Notes: generated by a model from the sequence alone, not told the origin. A stretch of DNA of 8,316 bases from JADJLQ01 sp034439915 (GCA_034439915.1 JAWXBI010000187.1:1-8316); one strand, 5' to 3'. Positions 1-7,156 are shown, counted from the stretch's first letter. A program made the numbers and translations.

Positions 1-35
1 CCCTGGTCGATAATTTGTCCTTTTTCCTTTTTCAT

Positions 36-80
36 TGTCAAAGTTATTTTGTTTATTTTGTTAACATTTAAACTTTGACA
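36..80. repeat. 10-bp inverted repeat, 25-nt loop
   Basis: TGTCAAAGTT (36-45) is the exact reverse complement of AACTTTGACA (71-80), separated by 25 nt of T-rich sequence that contains the palindrome GTTAAC (60-65). The RNA could fold into a stem-loop with a large loop, or the arms could be a protein-binding pair. There is no U-run directly after the stem, so it is not a textbook intrinsic terminator. It may belong to the end of a gene to the left of the window. Confidence 0.45.
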
Positions 81-186
81 CACTTTTCTGAATACCCTCC
101 GGAGCGACCGAAAGTCACGCAGAAATTCAAATTTATAACCCTTCAAATTTTATCTTGAGTACAACATTCTTAAATGCAAAATTAAC

Positions 187-211
187 CTCCGTGCTTCTCC
201 GTGACTCCGTG
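187..211. repeat. CTCCGTG heptamer cluster
   Basis: CTCCGTG occurs three times at 187-193, 197-203 and 205-211, with spacers of 3 and 1 nt. A degenerate CTCCTGTG follows at 221-228. GTGCGAAA also repeats at 209-216 and 226-233. On the minus strand the cluster reads as CACGGAG-type tandem units. From memory, similar CACGGAG/CACAGAG tracts are scattered between genes in many environmental bacterial genomes; their function is not known to me. It is not CRISPR: the units are too short and too closely spaced. Confidence 0.5.
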
Positions 212-491
212 CGAAAAAAACTCCTGTGCGAAACCATGCACCACTCATTTCTTCCAAACAGTCCCTACCCCCGCATCCCATAATTTTTTATTCAAAGCCG
301 GAATGTTTTTATCTAAAATTTCCTGGCTCTGGCAAGCAACCCCGACCATACTTTATTCTATTCTTTAAGGCGGTCCAGGGAAGGTCTCTGTTTCACTCAA
401 GTATTCATTGACTTTAATCCCAAGTGAGCGGTGATTTAAATTTGAACAAGACTAATTGACTTAAAATCAGAAAAAATTAATAGATAAAACT

Positions 492-511
492 ATTACATAA
501 TATAATGTAAT
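492..511. promoter_or_regulatory. Possible operator-like dyad upstream of giant gene
   Basis: ATTACAT (492-498) and ATGTAAT (505-511) form perfect 7-bp arms around a 6-nt spacer. The dyad lies about 50 bp before the ATG at 563 in a very AT-rich leader. Size and placement fit a dimeric regulator site, but AT-rich DNA gives such dyads by chance, and no regulator gene is in the window to pair it with. Confidence 0.25.
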
Positions 512-562
512 TCAAAATTTTGTGTAATTTTCGAAGAATTCATTTTCACCTCAACTTGAGTT

Positions 563-3500
563 ATGTCACCAATACTGTTTTGGAGTTATTTTTTTGCCAG
601 GATAATAGGCTTTACTATTCATCAAAATGAATTACCGGTTAAATATGAACAGTCCATTTATTTAGTAGCAGATTTTCAAACAGAAATTGGTTGTTCATCC
701 GATTGGGAAGCCAGTTGTGCAACCACTGAATTTAAACAAGTCGGAAATCTGTATCGCCTAAACCTCAGGATCCCAGCAGGTACCTGGAATTTTAAAATCC
801 TGGATAAAGATGTTTATTATGGCAGAAATCATATTAAGGATGGATCTGCCTGGACTATTAGATTGGAATCGGCATCTAATTTTCTATTTGAATATTCATC
901 CACAGACCATAAACTTAATTTTCAAATAGCAGGAGTTCAACTGGAGTCCAGATCTATGCCGCCGCTGCCGACAATCAGTCTCACCGATACGTTGATTTTT
1001 GACCCTAACGGCAATATGGTGGCCAATCCCGGAGATAGCATTCGTTACACGATTATCCTCCGAAATGAAACCGGCCAGTCGGTATTAAATGCCGTCATTA
1101 CCCATACCGGCGATCCCAATGTCACCTATGATCCCAGTAGTCTCAAAGCCAGCCCCCTGGCCTTCAACGATACCCTGCAATTTTTGATCAACCCGCTGAT
1201 CTTATCTGTTCCTGGTATTTTGACCAACGATTTTGACCTCAATGATCCTTTGCCCAACCCTCCTTTTTATTCCAATTTATTTGTCCATCGAGTCGAATCC
1301 AATCAGGCCAGTGTAGGTAATACGATCACCACGGCAGCAGGGGGCATGATTATGTTGAACATGGATGGGTCCCTGACCTATGATTCTACCGGGGTCAATG
1401 GAGCCGTTGAAGATTCTATCCACTATACCATTAAGGATGCGGATGGATACGAAGATTCTGCTATCATTTTCATTCAATTCAATTTGCCTCCGGCCATATC
1501 CAGCAACCTGGTCGCCACGGACACTATATGCGCATTTGAACAACGGGATACGTTCGTGATGACTACGGTTTTCACCTTGATGGATGATGAACTTAATTCG
1601 GAAAGCGCCAAGATCGTAATTTGTAATAGTTATCTAGCCTCCGAAGACACCCTGATTGCAGGCACATTACCGGGAGGCATAACTGCGATGTGGACAGAAG
1701 GTACCGGCACATTGATGTTGATGGGTACCGCCAGCCTGGCTGATTATGAGACGGCGATTGAAAGTATCCAGTATATCAACCAAAGTGATAATGCCAACAC
1801 CGCCATACGGACCATTTGTATCACCGTTTATGATGGTGTGCTGAATAGCAACACGGTGACTCGGTTGTTAAAAGTAAAACCGGTCAATGATTGTCCAACA
1901 GCAGTCCGGGATTCTATTTCAATATTGGAAAATACCCTGGTACCTGTTTTTAGTGTGTTGACCAATGATACGGATCCCGATCTGGATGTGCTTTCCGTAT
2001 CCAAAATAAATAATGCCATGACTTTATCTGGAGTGGTAATCAACGGTGGTGCAGTGGGTTTAGATGCCATGACCGGAAACCTTAGTTTTATGCACACGAC
2101 CGGATTTGGAGGTCTGGATAGTCTCAGTGAAGGAGAAATGTTCATCGCGCGGTTTGGGTATTCTGTAAGTGATGGCCTATGCGAAGCCAGTGACAGTGTG
2201 ATCATCAAAATCACCGGAGTCAATGACGCACCCCTGATAGCCACTAATCTCATGGCAACAGACTCGATTTGTGCTTTTGAGCAAAGCGATACATTTTTAG
2301 TGACCTCTGCTTTTACAATCCTGGATGACGAGGACAATACGGATAGCGCTAAAATCTCGATTTGCCTTAATTATCTGGCTTCAGAAGATACACTTATTGT
2401 CCCAGCCTTACCAGGGGGTATTACATTTACCTGGGATGAAACCACCGGCACGGGGATGTTGATGGGATCCGCAACCAAAGCAGATTATGAAACAGCCATT
2501 GAAAGCATCCAATATACCAATCAGAACAATACCCCGGATATGACGCCCAGGCGTATTTGTATAACCGTTCATGATGGTTCATTACTCAGCAATCAGGTGA
2601 CGCGTGAATTAAAAATAAAACCGGTCAACGATTGCCCGGTAGCAGTACGGGATTCCATATCGATATTTGAAAATGACGATATCGCAGCTTTTAATGTTTT
2701 AACAAACGATCAGGATGTGGATATGAATACCTTGTCCGTAACGAAGATCAATAACGCGATGAGTTTATCTATGGTAAATATCCATGGTGGATCAGTGACC
2801 ATCAATGGAGTAACTGGGAATATGAGTTTCACCCAGACAACTGGTTTTACGGGATTGGATAGCCTTAGCGAAGGAGAAATGTTTTTTGTGAGATTTTCTT
2901 ATACGGCCAGTGATCTTCAATGTGAAGATGCGGACAGTGTGATCATCAAAATCACCGGAGTGAATGATGCACCGCTGATTGCCAGTAATCTCATGACTAC
3001 AGATTCCATTTGTGCCTTTGAACAACAGGATACTTTTTTAATGACTTCTGCATTTACGATCCAGGATGATGAAGCGAATACCGATAGCGCTAAAATCTCG
3101 ATTTGTAACAATTACTTGTCTTCAGAAGACACCCTGATCGTGCCGGCATTACCCGGTGGTATAACGTTTAGCTGGAATGAAACTACCGGAACATTGATGT
3201 TGATGGGATCAGCTACGAAAGCCAATTATGAAGCAGCTATTGAAAGCATCCAGTACACCAATCAAAGTAATACTCCGAATTTGGCTTCCAGGCGTATTTG
3301 TATTACCTTGCATGATGGTGACCTGCTGAGCAATCAAGTGCCCCGCGAGCTGAAAATAAAACCGGTCAACGATTGCCCTACAGCCGTCAGAGATACTTTT
3401 TTAGTCAATGAAAATGCCTCTTTTCCAACATCTAATGTATTGACCAATGATACAGATCCGGAAATGGATATTTTAATGGTCACCCCGGCAATGAATGTTG

Positions 3501-6500
3501 TAAGTGGTGGAACTGCAAGTGTCTTCGGTGCAGGCGGTTTTTCATTTGCACATACTACCGGTCCTATGGGTTTGGATACTTTAAATGTTGGTGAAATGTT
3601 TTTTGCCCGGTCAGGGTATACTATAACTGATGGCGCTTGTATGGATAGCGATAGCGTCATCATTAAAATCACCGGGGTCAATGATGCACCGGTAGCGGAT
3701 TCTAATTCCTATGTGGTTTCTCAAACTTCCGTTTTATCCGTGGGTGCACCTGGTTTACTAGCCGATGATGACGATATCGATCATAACGCTACCATCATGG
3801 TGGCCGCTGTAAAAGGGCTACCAGGGAATGTAGGTACTTTGATTACCTTACCTTCTGGTGCTGAATTGACTGTTAATGCCAATGGCTCATTTACCTATAA
3901 CCCAAAATGTTTGGCCGCTGGTCTGGATACATTCTCTTATCAAATTAAGGACGAACACAATCTGTTCAGCGATACTGCCATAGTATACATCAATGTAGAT
4001 CAAAATATGTGGTTTGTTGATGATAACGCAGGCACCATGGGTACCGGCAGCTTCAGTAATCCCTTTGATCAACTGTCGGATGCCGAAGCAGCTTCTGCGA
4101 TTGGAGAGTATATTTTTGTGTTCCCCGGGACCTATGGCCAAAGCATCACCTTAAAAAACAGTCAAAAATTAATTGGGGCAGATGAAAACTGGAACTGCCC
4201 GAGTGGATCGACGATACGAACAGCCAGTGGGACCTCCACCATCACCGGGACCATCACACTTGCACAAAATGATACTATTAAGGGTATAGAAATGGGCAAC
4301 AGTACTGCTGGTATGCCTATGTTACAGGACAATGGAACTTCTGTTTTAAATCTTTTGATCTCCAATACCAATCTAAATACCTCAACTTCAAGCGGTTTAC
4401 GGATAGCTAATGGAGGGGCATTGAATGTCACAATAGATGCATTTAATTCTACTTCGCCTGCTGAAGCCATATTTATAAATAATTCTACAGGTAATTTGAT
4501 AGTCTCATCTGGAACCATTAATCCAAGTACCGGAGGAGGAGATACTATGGTTACCATAAAAGGAAGTACGTTGAGCGCCATTATAAACGCAAGTATCAGT
4601 CAACCAAATAATTTCCCGCTTTCTTTTATTGGAGCCGGACATATGACTGGCACTGTAACATTTCAAACCGGAACCTTAAGTGCCTCCAATGGTTCGGGCT
4701 TGCAGTTTGATAATGCAGATGGCATTTATAATTTTAACGGACAAGTTACTCTGAGTGGTGGCGATGCAGGTGTTGATATTATCAATGGTTCAGGTGGTAA
4801 CTTCTCATTTCTCAATACGGATATAATCAACCCAAACGGAGTAGCTTTCCTTGTAAACGGTGGCGGAGGTTCGATAGGACATTCAGGAACATTGACTAAA
4901 AACAGTTCAGGAAAGCTGATAGATATTCAATCCAGGACAGGCGGCTCGGTAACATTTAACGACCCTCTTACTTCTACTTCTCCTTCAACAGGAATAACTG
5001 TTTCTAATAACACGGGAGGTACAGTTACTTTCGGCGGCAACGCTAAAACATTAAGCACAGGAACCAACACCGCTATAACCATTGCAAGTAACTCAAATAC
5101 CACTGTTAATTTTACTAATGGCGGATTGGATATTGATGTTACATCGGGTACAGGATTTAGTGCAACATCTAACAGCGGCACCGGTATTATATCAGTACAG
5201 GGAAGCGGAAATACAATTAACTCAACAACAGGGACTGCATTGAATGTAGTCAGTTCAACTATCGGCGGAAGCGATCTTAATTTTCAAAGTATTTCCAAAA
5301 ATGGAGGTGTAAATGGTATTATTCTGAATACTACAGGAACTAGTGGAGGCCTCGTCGTCACAGGCACCGGTGCAGCAAATTCTGGAGGTACTATTCAAAA
5401 CACAACTGGTGATGCAATATTGGCAACCAGTACACAAGACCTCAGCCTTACCCGGATGTTAATTTTAAGTCCGGCCGGAGATGGTATTAATGCCTCGGAT
5501 TTAGGAGGCACTTGTCTTCTTTCTAATTCCACAATACAGGATTATGATGTAAACCGCACTGCTACTAAAGATGGTTACAGAATTATAAATACCAGCACAA
5601 CTTTGACGTCTCTGACTATTACCGGTTGCACCTTCAATGGAACAACCTCTGATCTGATTAATCCGGGTTCTGGTGATGGTGTATTCATGGAGGCGCAGGG
5701 ATCAGGGAATATGACGCTTATAGTGAATGGGAATACATCCTTTACGGAAATGTTTGATGATGGTATTCAGGTAAACGGGATCACCGGAGCAACTGCAACA
5801 GTTAATGTAACCGTGCAAAACTGCTCTTTCATTAATGCTGCCGTTCTTGGAAATGGCGGGGTTGGTTTATTCCCGTTCGGAGGGATAAACATGACAGCTC
5901 TTATTGATACCAATACTTTCGACAATATTATGTTTCCGGTTACCAATCTCGGTGCTGTTAGTATGACAAATGGCCTTACGGCTAATGCTACCATAACAGT
6001 TCAAAATAATACTATGAATAATCTTGTCGGTTCACGTGGTATCACCATTACAGCAGACGGAACCAGTTCAAATACGTTGGTATTCGATAACAATACTATT
6101 GACAGCCTTGGCTCTTCAACAAAAAGTGCAATTTCAGTTAACTGTTTGAATACAGCTACTGCAAATGTGAAGATAAGGAACAACCTTATCGGGCAAGGAG
6201 GAACTTTATATCCCAGCGCTGTTTCAGCTTTGGCAGATGTCGTTTTAATTACATCTCAGAACTCAGCAGTAATAAATGTTTTGTTAAGTGGAAATACTAT
6301 TACAGCGAATACAGGATTTGAAGTAATGAGAACCCGTGCAATTAATTCTTCAACCATAAATGCAACCGTAACCGGAAATAACCTAAACGATAATGCAGGG
6401 GTGCACGTAGAATTTGAGGCAGTAACGGGATCTGGTGCAGTAGTAGGAGGCACAGTATGTCTTAATATTTCGGGAAATGTAGTGCCGGCAGCAGGAGTTG

Positions 6501-7156
6501 GAGTAATTCGGATTACTGAAAATGCAGCTCCCGGTGCAATTAATGTAACCCAATCAAGCTCGGCTACAGTTTCAACTGGAAATAGCAACGCCACAGTCAC
6601 GTTAACTGGTGCGCCTCTGTTCGGACAACCTACCTGCACTATGCCGCTGCTTTTTGCACGTGGAGGAATAGATAAAAAAATAATAATAACGAAGGAGATG
6701 CCTCTTAATCAGAAGGCATTGGATTCAAGGGTTGGTATTGCTATTCAATTATGGGAAACTACGGGTATAACCAAAGAGCAGATAGCTATATTAAACAACC
6801 TGGAGTTTAAGGTAGATGACCTTCGCACGCTCCATCTCGGTGAAACTGATGGGCAGAATATTTTGCTGGATAAGAATGCGAATGAGAACGGATGGTATAT
6901 CGGCCAGGATGATGATAGCAAATTATTCAACAGGCTTATTTCTGTAACACGCAGCTATACTACGGAAGAAACTGAAGCGGCCGGTCGTGTTGACCTGCTT
7001 ACAACGATCTTGCATGAGATGGGGCATTCGTTGGGATTAACGGATACTTATGATCTCAAAGACCGTGATAATATAATGTATGGTTATCTCAGCAATGGAG
7101 AACGTCGCATTCCTGCGGTAATTGATGCCGCAACTTCGAAGAGCCTGGTAAAATAG
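563..7156 (+). CDS. Giant multidomain surface protein: X25, DUF11, cadherin-like repeats, beta-helix, C-terminal metzincin-type protease
   Basis: The protein has 2197 residues. The ATG at 563 is the first start after an in-frame TGA at 557-559, and the next Met is residue 132. Domains in order: hydrophobic leader (1-24) without positive n-region charge or clear cleavage site; X25 pullulanase-like domain (about 25-121; FQTEIGCSSDW, IPAGTWNFKI); DUF11-like domain (about 138-200; DPNGNMVANPGDSIRYTI); cadherin-like/tandem-95 (about 200-306); three double cadherin/VCBS-like repeats (310-1042); one more cadherin-like domain (1043-1146; VNANGSFTYNP); beta-helix entry motif WFVDDN...GTGSFSNPF (from 1150); a long Gly/Asn/Thr/Ser-rich beta-strand-repeat region (to about 2025); a short KKIIITK linker; and a metallopeptidase domain (about 2046-2197) with H2151-E2152...H2155...D2161 and Met-turn M2172. 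A role as an extracellular adhesin or matrix protein with proteolytic activity is inferred. No type IX sorting domain is seen at the C-terminus. Domain calls rest on recalled family patterns, not searches. Confidence 0.95.
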   Translation: MSPILFWSYFFARIIGFTIHQNELPVKYEQSIYLVADFQTEIGCSSDWEASCATTEFKQVGNLYRLNLRIPAGTWNFKILDKDVYYGRNHIKDGSAWTIRLESASNFLFEYSSTDHKLNFQIAGVQLESRSMPPLPTISLTDTLIFDPNGNMVANPGDSIRYTIILRNETGQSVLNAVITHTGDPNVTYDPSSLKASPLAFNDTLQFLINPLILSVPGILTNDFDLNDPLPNPPFYSNLFVHRVESNQASVGNTITTAAGGMIMLNMDGSLTYDSTGVNGAVEDSIHYTIKDADGYEDSAIIFIQFNLPPAISSNLVATDTICAFEQRDTFVMTTVFTLMDDELNSESAKIVICNSYLASEDTLIAGTLPGGITAMWTEGTGTLMLMGTASLADYETAIESIQYINQSDNANTAIRTICITVYDGVLNSNTVTRLLKVKPVNDCPTAVRDSISILENTLVPVFSVLTNDTDPDLDVLSVSKINNAMTLSGVVINGGAVGLDAMTGNLSFMHTTGFGGLDSLSEGEMFIARFGYSVSDGLCEASDSVIIKITGVNDAPLIATNLMATDSICAFEQSDTFLVTSAFTILDDEDNTDSAKISICLNYLASEDTLIVPALPGGITFTWDETTGTGMLMGSATKADYETAIESIQYTNQNNTPDMTPRRICITVHDGSLLSNQVTRELKIKPVNDCPVAVRDSISIFENDDIAAFNVLTNDQDVDMNTLSVTKINNAMSLSMVNIHGGSVTINGVTGNMSFTQTTGFTGLDSLSEGEMFFVRFSYTASDLQCEDADSVIIKITGVNDAPLIASNLMTTDSICAFEQQDTFLMTSAFTIQDDEANTDSAKISICNNYLSSEDTLIVPALPGGITFSWNETTGTLMLMGSATKANYEAAIESIQYTNQSNTPNLASRRICITLHDGDLLSNQVPRELKIKPVNDCPTAVRDTFLVNENASFPTSNVLTNDTDPEMDILMVTPAMNVVSGGTASVFGAGGFSFAHTTGPMGLDTLNVGEMFFARSGYTITDGACMDSDSVIIKITGVNDAPVADSNSYVVSQTSVLSVGAPGLLADDDDIDHNATIMVAAVKGLPGNVGTLITLPSGAELTVNANGSFTYNPKCLAAGLDTFSYQIKDEHNLFSDTAIVYINVDQNMWFVDDNAGTMGTGSFSNPFDQLSDAEAASAIGEYIFVFPGTYGQSITLKNSQKLIGADENWNCPSGSTIRTASGTSTITGTITLAQNDTIKGIEMGNSTAGMPMLQDNGTSVLNLLISNTNLNTSTSSGLRIANGGALNVTIDAFNSTSPAEAIFINNSTGNLIVSSGTINPSTGGGDTMVTIKGSTLSAIINASISQPNNFPLSFIGAGHMTGTVTFQTGTLSASNGSGLQFDNADGIYNFNGQVTLSGGDAGVDIINGSGGNFSFLNTDIINPNGVAFLVNGGGGSIGHSGTLTKNSSGKLIDIQSRTGGSVTFNDPLTSTSPSTGITVSNNTGGTVTFGGNAKTLSTGTNTAITIASNSNTTVNFTNGGLDIDVTSGTGFSATSNSGTGIISVQGSGNTINSTTGTALNVVSSTIGGSDLNFQSISKNGGVNGIILNTTGTSGGLVVTGTGAANSGGTIQNTTGDAILATSTQDLSLTRMLILSPAGDGINASDLGGTCLLSNSTIQDYDVNRTATKDGYRIINTSTTLTSLTITGCTFNGTTSDLINPGSGDGVFMEAQGSGNMTLIVNGNTSFTEMFDDGIQVNGITGATATVNVTVQNCSFINAAVLGNGGVGLFPFGGINMTALIDTNTFDNIMFPVTNLGAVSMTNGLTANATITVQNNTMNNLVGSRGITITADGTSSNTLVFDNNTIDSLGSSTKSAISVNCLNTATANVKIRNNLIGQGGTLYPSAVSALADVVLITSQNSAVINVLLSGNTITANTGFEVMRTRAINSSTINATVTGNNLNDNAGVHVEFEAVTGSGAVVGGTVCLNISGNVVPAAGVGVIRITENAAPGAINVTQSSSATVSTGNSNATVTLTGAPLFGQPTCTMPLLFARGGIDKKIIITKEMPLNQKALDSRVGIAIQLWETTGITKEQIAILNNLEFKVDDLRTLHLGETDGQNILLDKNANENGWYIGQDDDSKLFNRLISVTRSYTTEETEAAGRVDLLTTILHEMGHSLGLTDTYDLKDRDNIMYGYLSNGERRIPAVIDAATSKSLVK
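635..925 (+). other. X25 (pullulanase-type) domain in the giant protein
   Basis: Residues about 25-121 follow the X25 pattern known from pullulanases and related bacterial surface proteins: a strand leading into FQTEIGC, then SSDWEASCATTEF, a variable loop, RIPAGTWNFKILDKDVYYG, an Asn/Asp-containing turn (NHIKDGSAW), and a closing strand (FLFEYSSTDHKLNF). Family members usually read like 'GSFQSELGCPGDWDP.C..T' and 'PAG.YEYK'. X25 domains occur with starch-active enzymes and are thought to assist glycan binding or packing. No glycosidase is attached here, so a glycan-binding head is an inference. Confidence 0.75.
1490..3688 (+). repeat. Three tandem double-domain cadherin/VCBS-like repeats, period 741, 741, then 717 nt
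   Basis: Units are 1490-2230, 2231-2971 and 2972-3688 (residues 310-556, 557-803, 804-1042). Each has an A half (ICAFEQ.DTF, DD..N..SAKI.IC, LPGGIT, MLMG.A...YE.AIESIQY.NQ, ICIT..DG) ending in VKPVNDCP or IKPVNDCP. The B half (AVRDS.S..EN, VLTND.D.D, TGF.GLDSLSEGEMF..RF.Y..SD) ends in SVIIKITGVNDAP. The B half matches the VCBS/cadherin-like pattern, and the Asp-rich NDxDxD turns suggest Ca2+-stiffened stalk modules. The first two periods are exactly equal; the third B half is 8 residues shorter and diverged. Five Cys per unit recur in register (323/354/419/444/540, then +247, with the last at 1026). Confidence 0.9.
4010..6637 (+). other. Right-handed beta-helix / beta-strand-repeat region of the giant protein
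   Basis: Residues about 1150-2025. It opens with WFVDDN, GTGSFSNPFDQL and a VFPGTY strand, the usual entry into pectate-lyase-like beta-helices of bacterial surface proteins. It continues with short Gly/Asn/Thr/Ser-rich strands, including GSGNTINSTTGTALNV, TSGGLVVTGTGAANSGGTI and QNTTGDAI, patterns I recall from widespread 'beta strand repeat' giant proteins of Bacteroidota, Acidobacteriota and Planctomycetota. Later rungs carry NNT/DNNTI motifs (for example DTNTFDNI, QNNTMNNL, FDNNTID). No catalytic lyase residues are evident. A structural or adhesive role is likely. Confidence 0.8.
6698..7153 (+). other. C-terminal metzincin-type metallopeptidase domain
   Basis: Residues about 2046-2197. 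The zinc motif is H2151-E-M-G-H2155-S-L-G-L-T-D2161, the metzincin form HExxHxxGxx(H/D). The Met-turn is at NIMYG (M2172). Upstream helix and strand sequence (LWETTGITKEQIAIL, DDLRTLHLGETDG, GWYIGQDDDS, GRVDLLTTILHE) and the tail GERRIP match a domain I recall at the C-termini of giant repeat proteins ('...DLLTVVMHELGHVLGL...GxRRLP'). All residues expected for hydrolysis are present, so activity is plausible. The substrate is unknown. Confidence 0.82.

Larger units (their letters stand above)
1..562. other. Intergenic/leader region without a convincing gene
   Basis: No reading frame here has family resemblance, repeats or a credible signal peptide. The only open frame of note (226-411) starts at a GTG and reads as Pro- and aromatic-rich, unrecognisable sequence. 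The region splits into three parts: a T-rich start with a 10-bp inverted repeat (36-80), a moderately GC-richer middle with CTCCGTG heptamers (187-211), and a strongly AT-rich stretch (about 430-545) with a short dyad just upstream of the giant gene. The last part is the natural place for that gene's promoter, but I cannot fix a promoter. The closest match to the Bacteroidota -7 element TAnnTTTG is AAATTTTG near 515-522 (one mismatch), with no matching -33 TTG element at the usual spacing. Confidence 0.7.

Noticed and set aside
126..150. Direct repeat TTCAAATTT (126-134 and 142-150)
   Set aside because: Short, low complexity and in AT-rich DNA, with no further copy in register.
187..233. Heptamer cluster as a CRISPR array
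   Set aside because: Units are 7 nt with 1-3 nt spacers, far below CRISPR repeat and spacer sizes, and no cas gene is present.
226..411. 61-aa open frame starting at GTG
   Set aside because: No recognisable domain, unusual Pro/aromatic mix, GTG start inside the heptamer repeat zone and no ribosome binding site. It is most likely chance, or at best a remnant too decayed to name.
456..486. TTGACT and TAGATA as a sigma70-like promoter
   Set aside because: The spacing is 19 nt, the -10 is poor, and Bacteroidota housekeeping promoters use a different consensus.
6692..6700. AAGGAG next to ATG at 6698 as an internal start for a separate protease
   Set aside because: The motif abuts the ATG with no spacer, too close for a working Shine-Dalgarno, and Bacteroidota rarely rely on one. 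The sequence is explained by Lys-Glu codons.
1277..6930. Many minus-strand open frames opposite the giant gene
   Set aside because: They shadow the repeats on the plus strand. Their peptides are antisense to conserved cadherin-like, beta-helix and protease motifs, and several recur with the repeat period.
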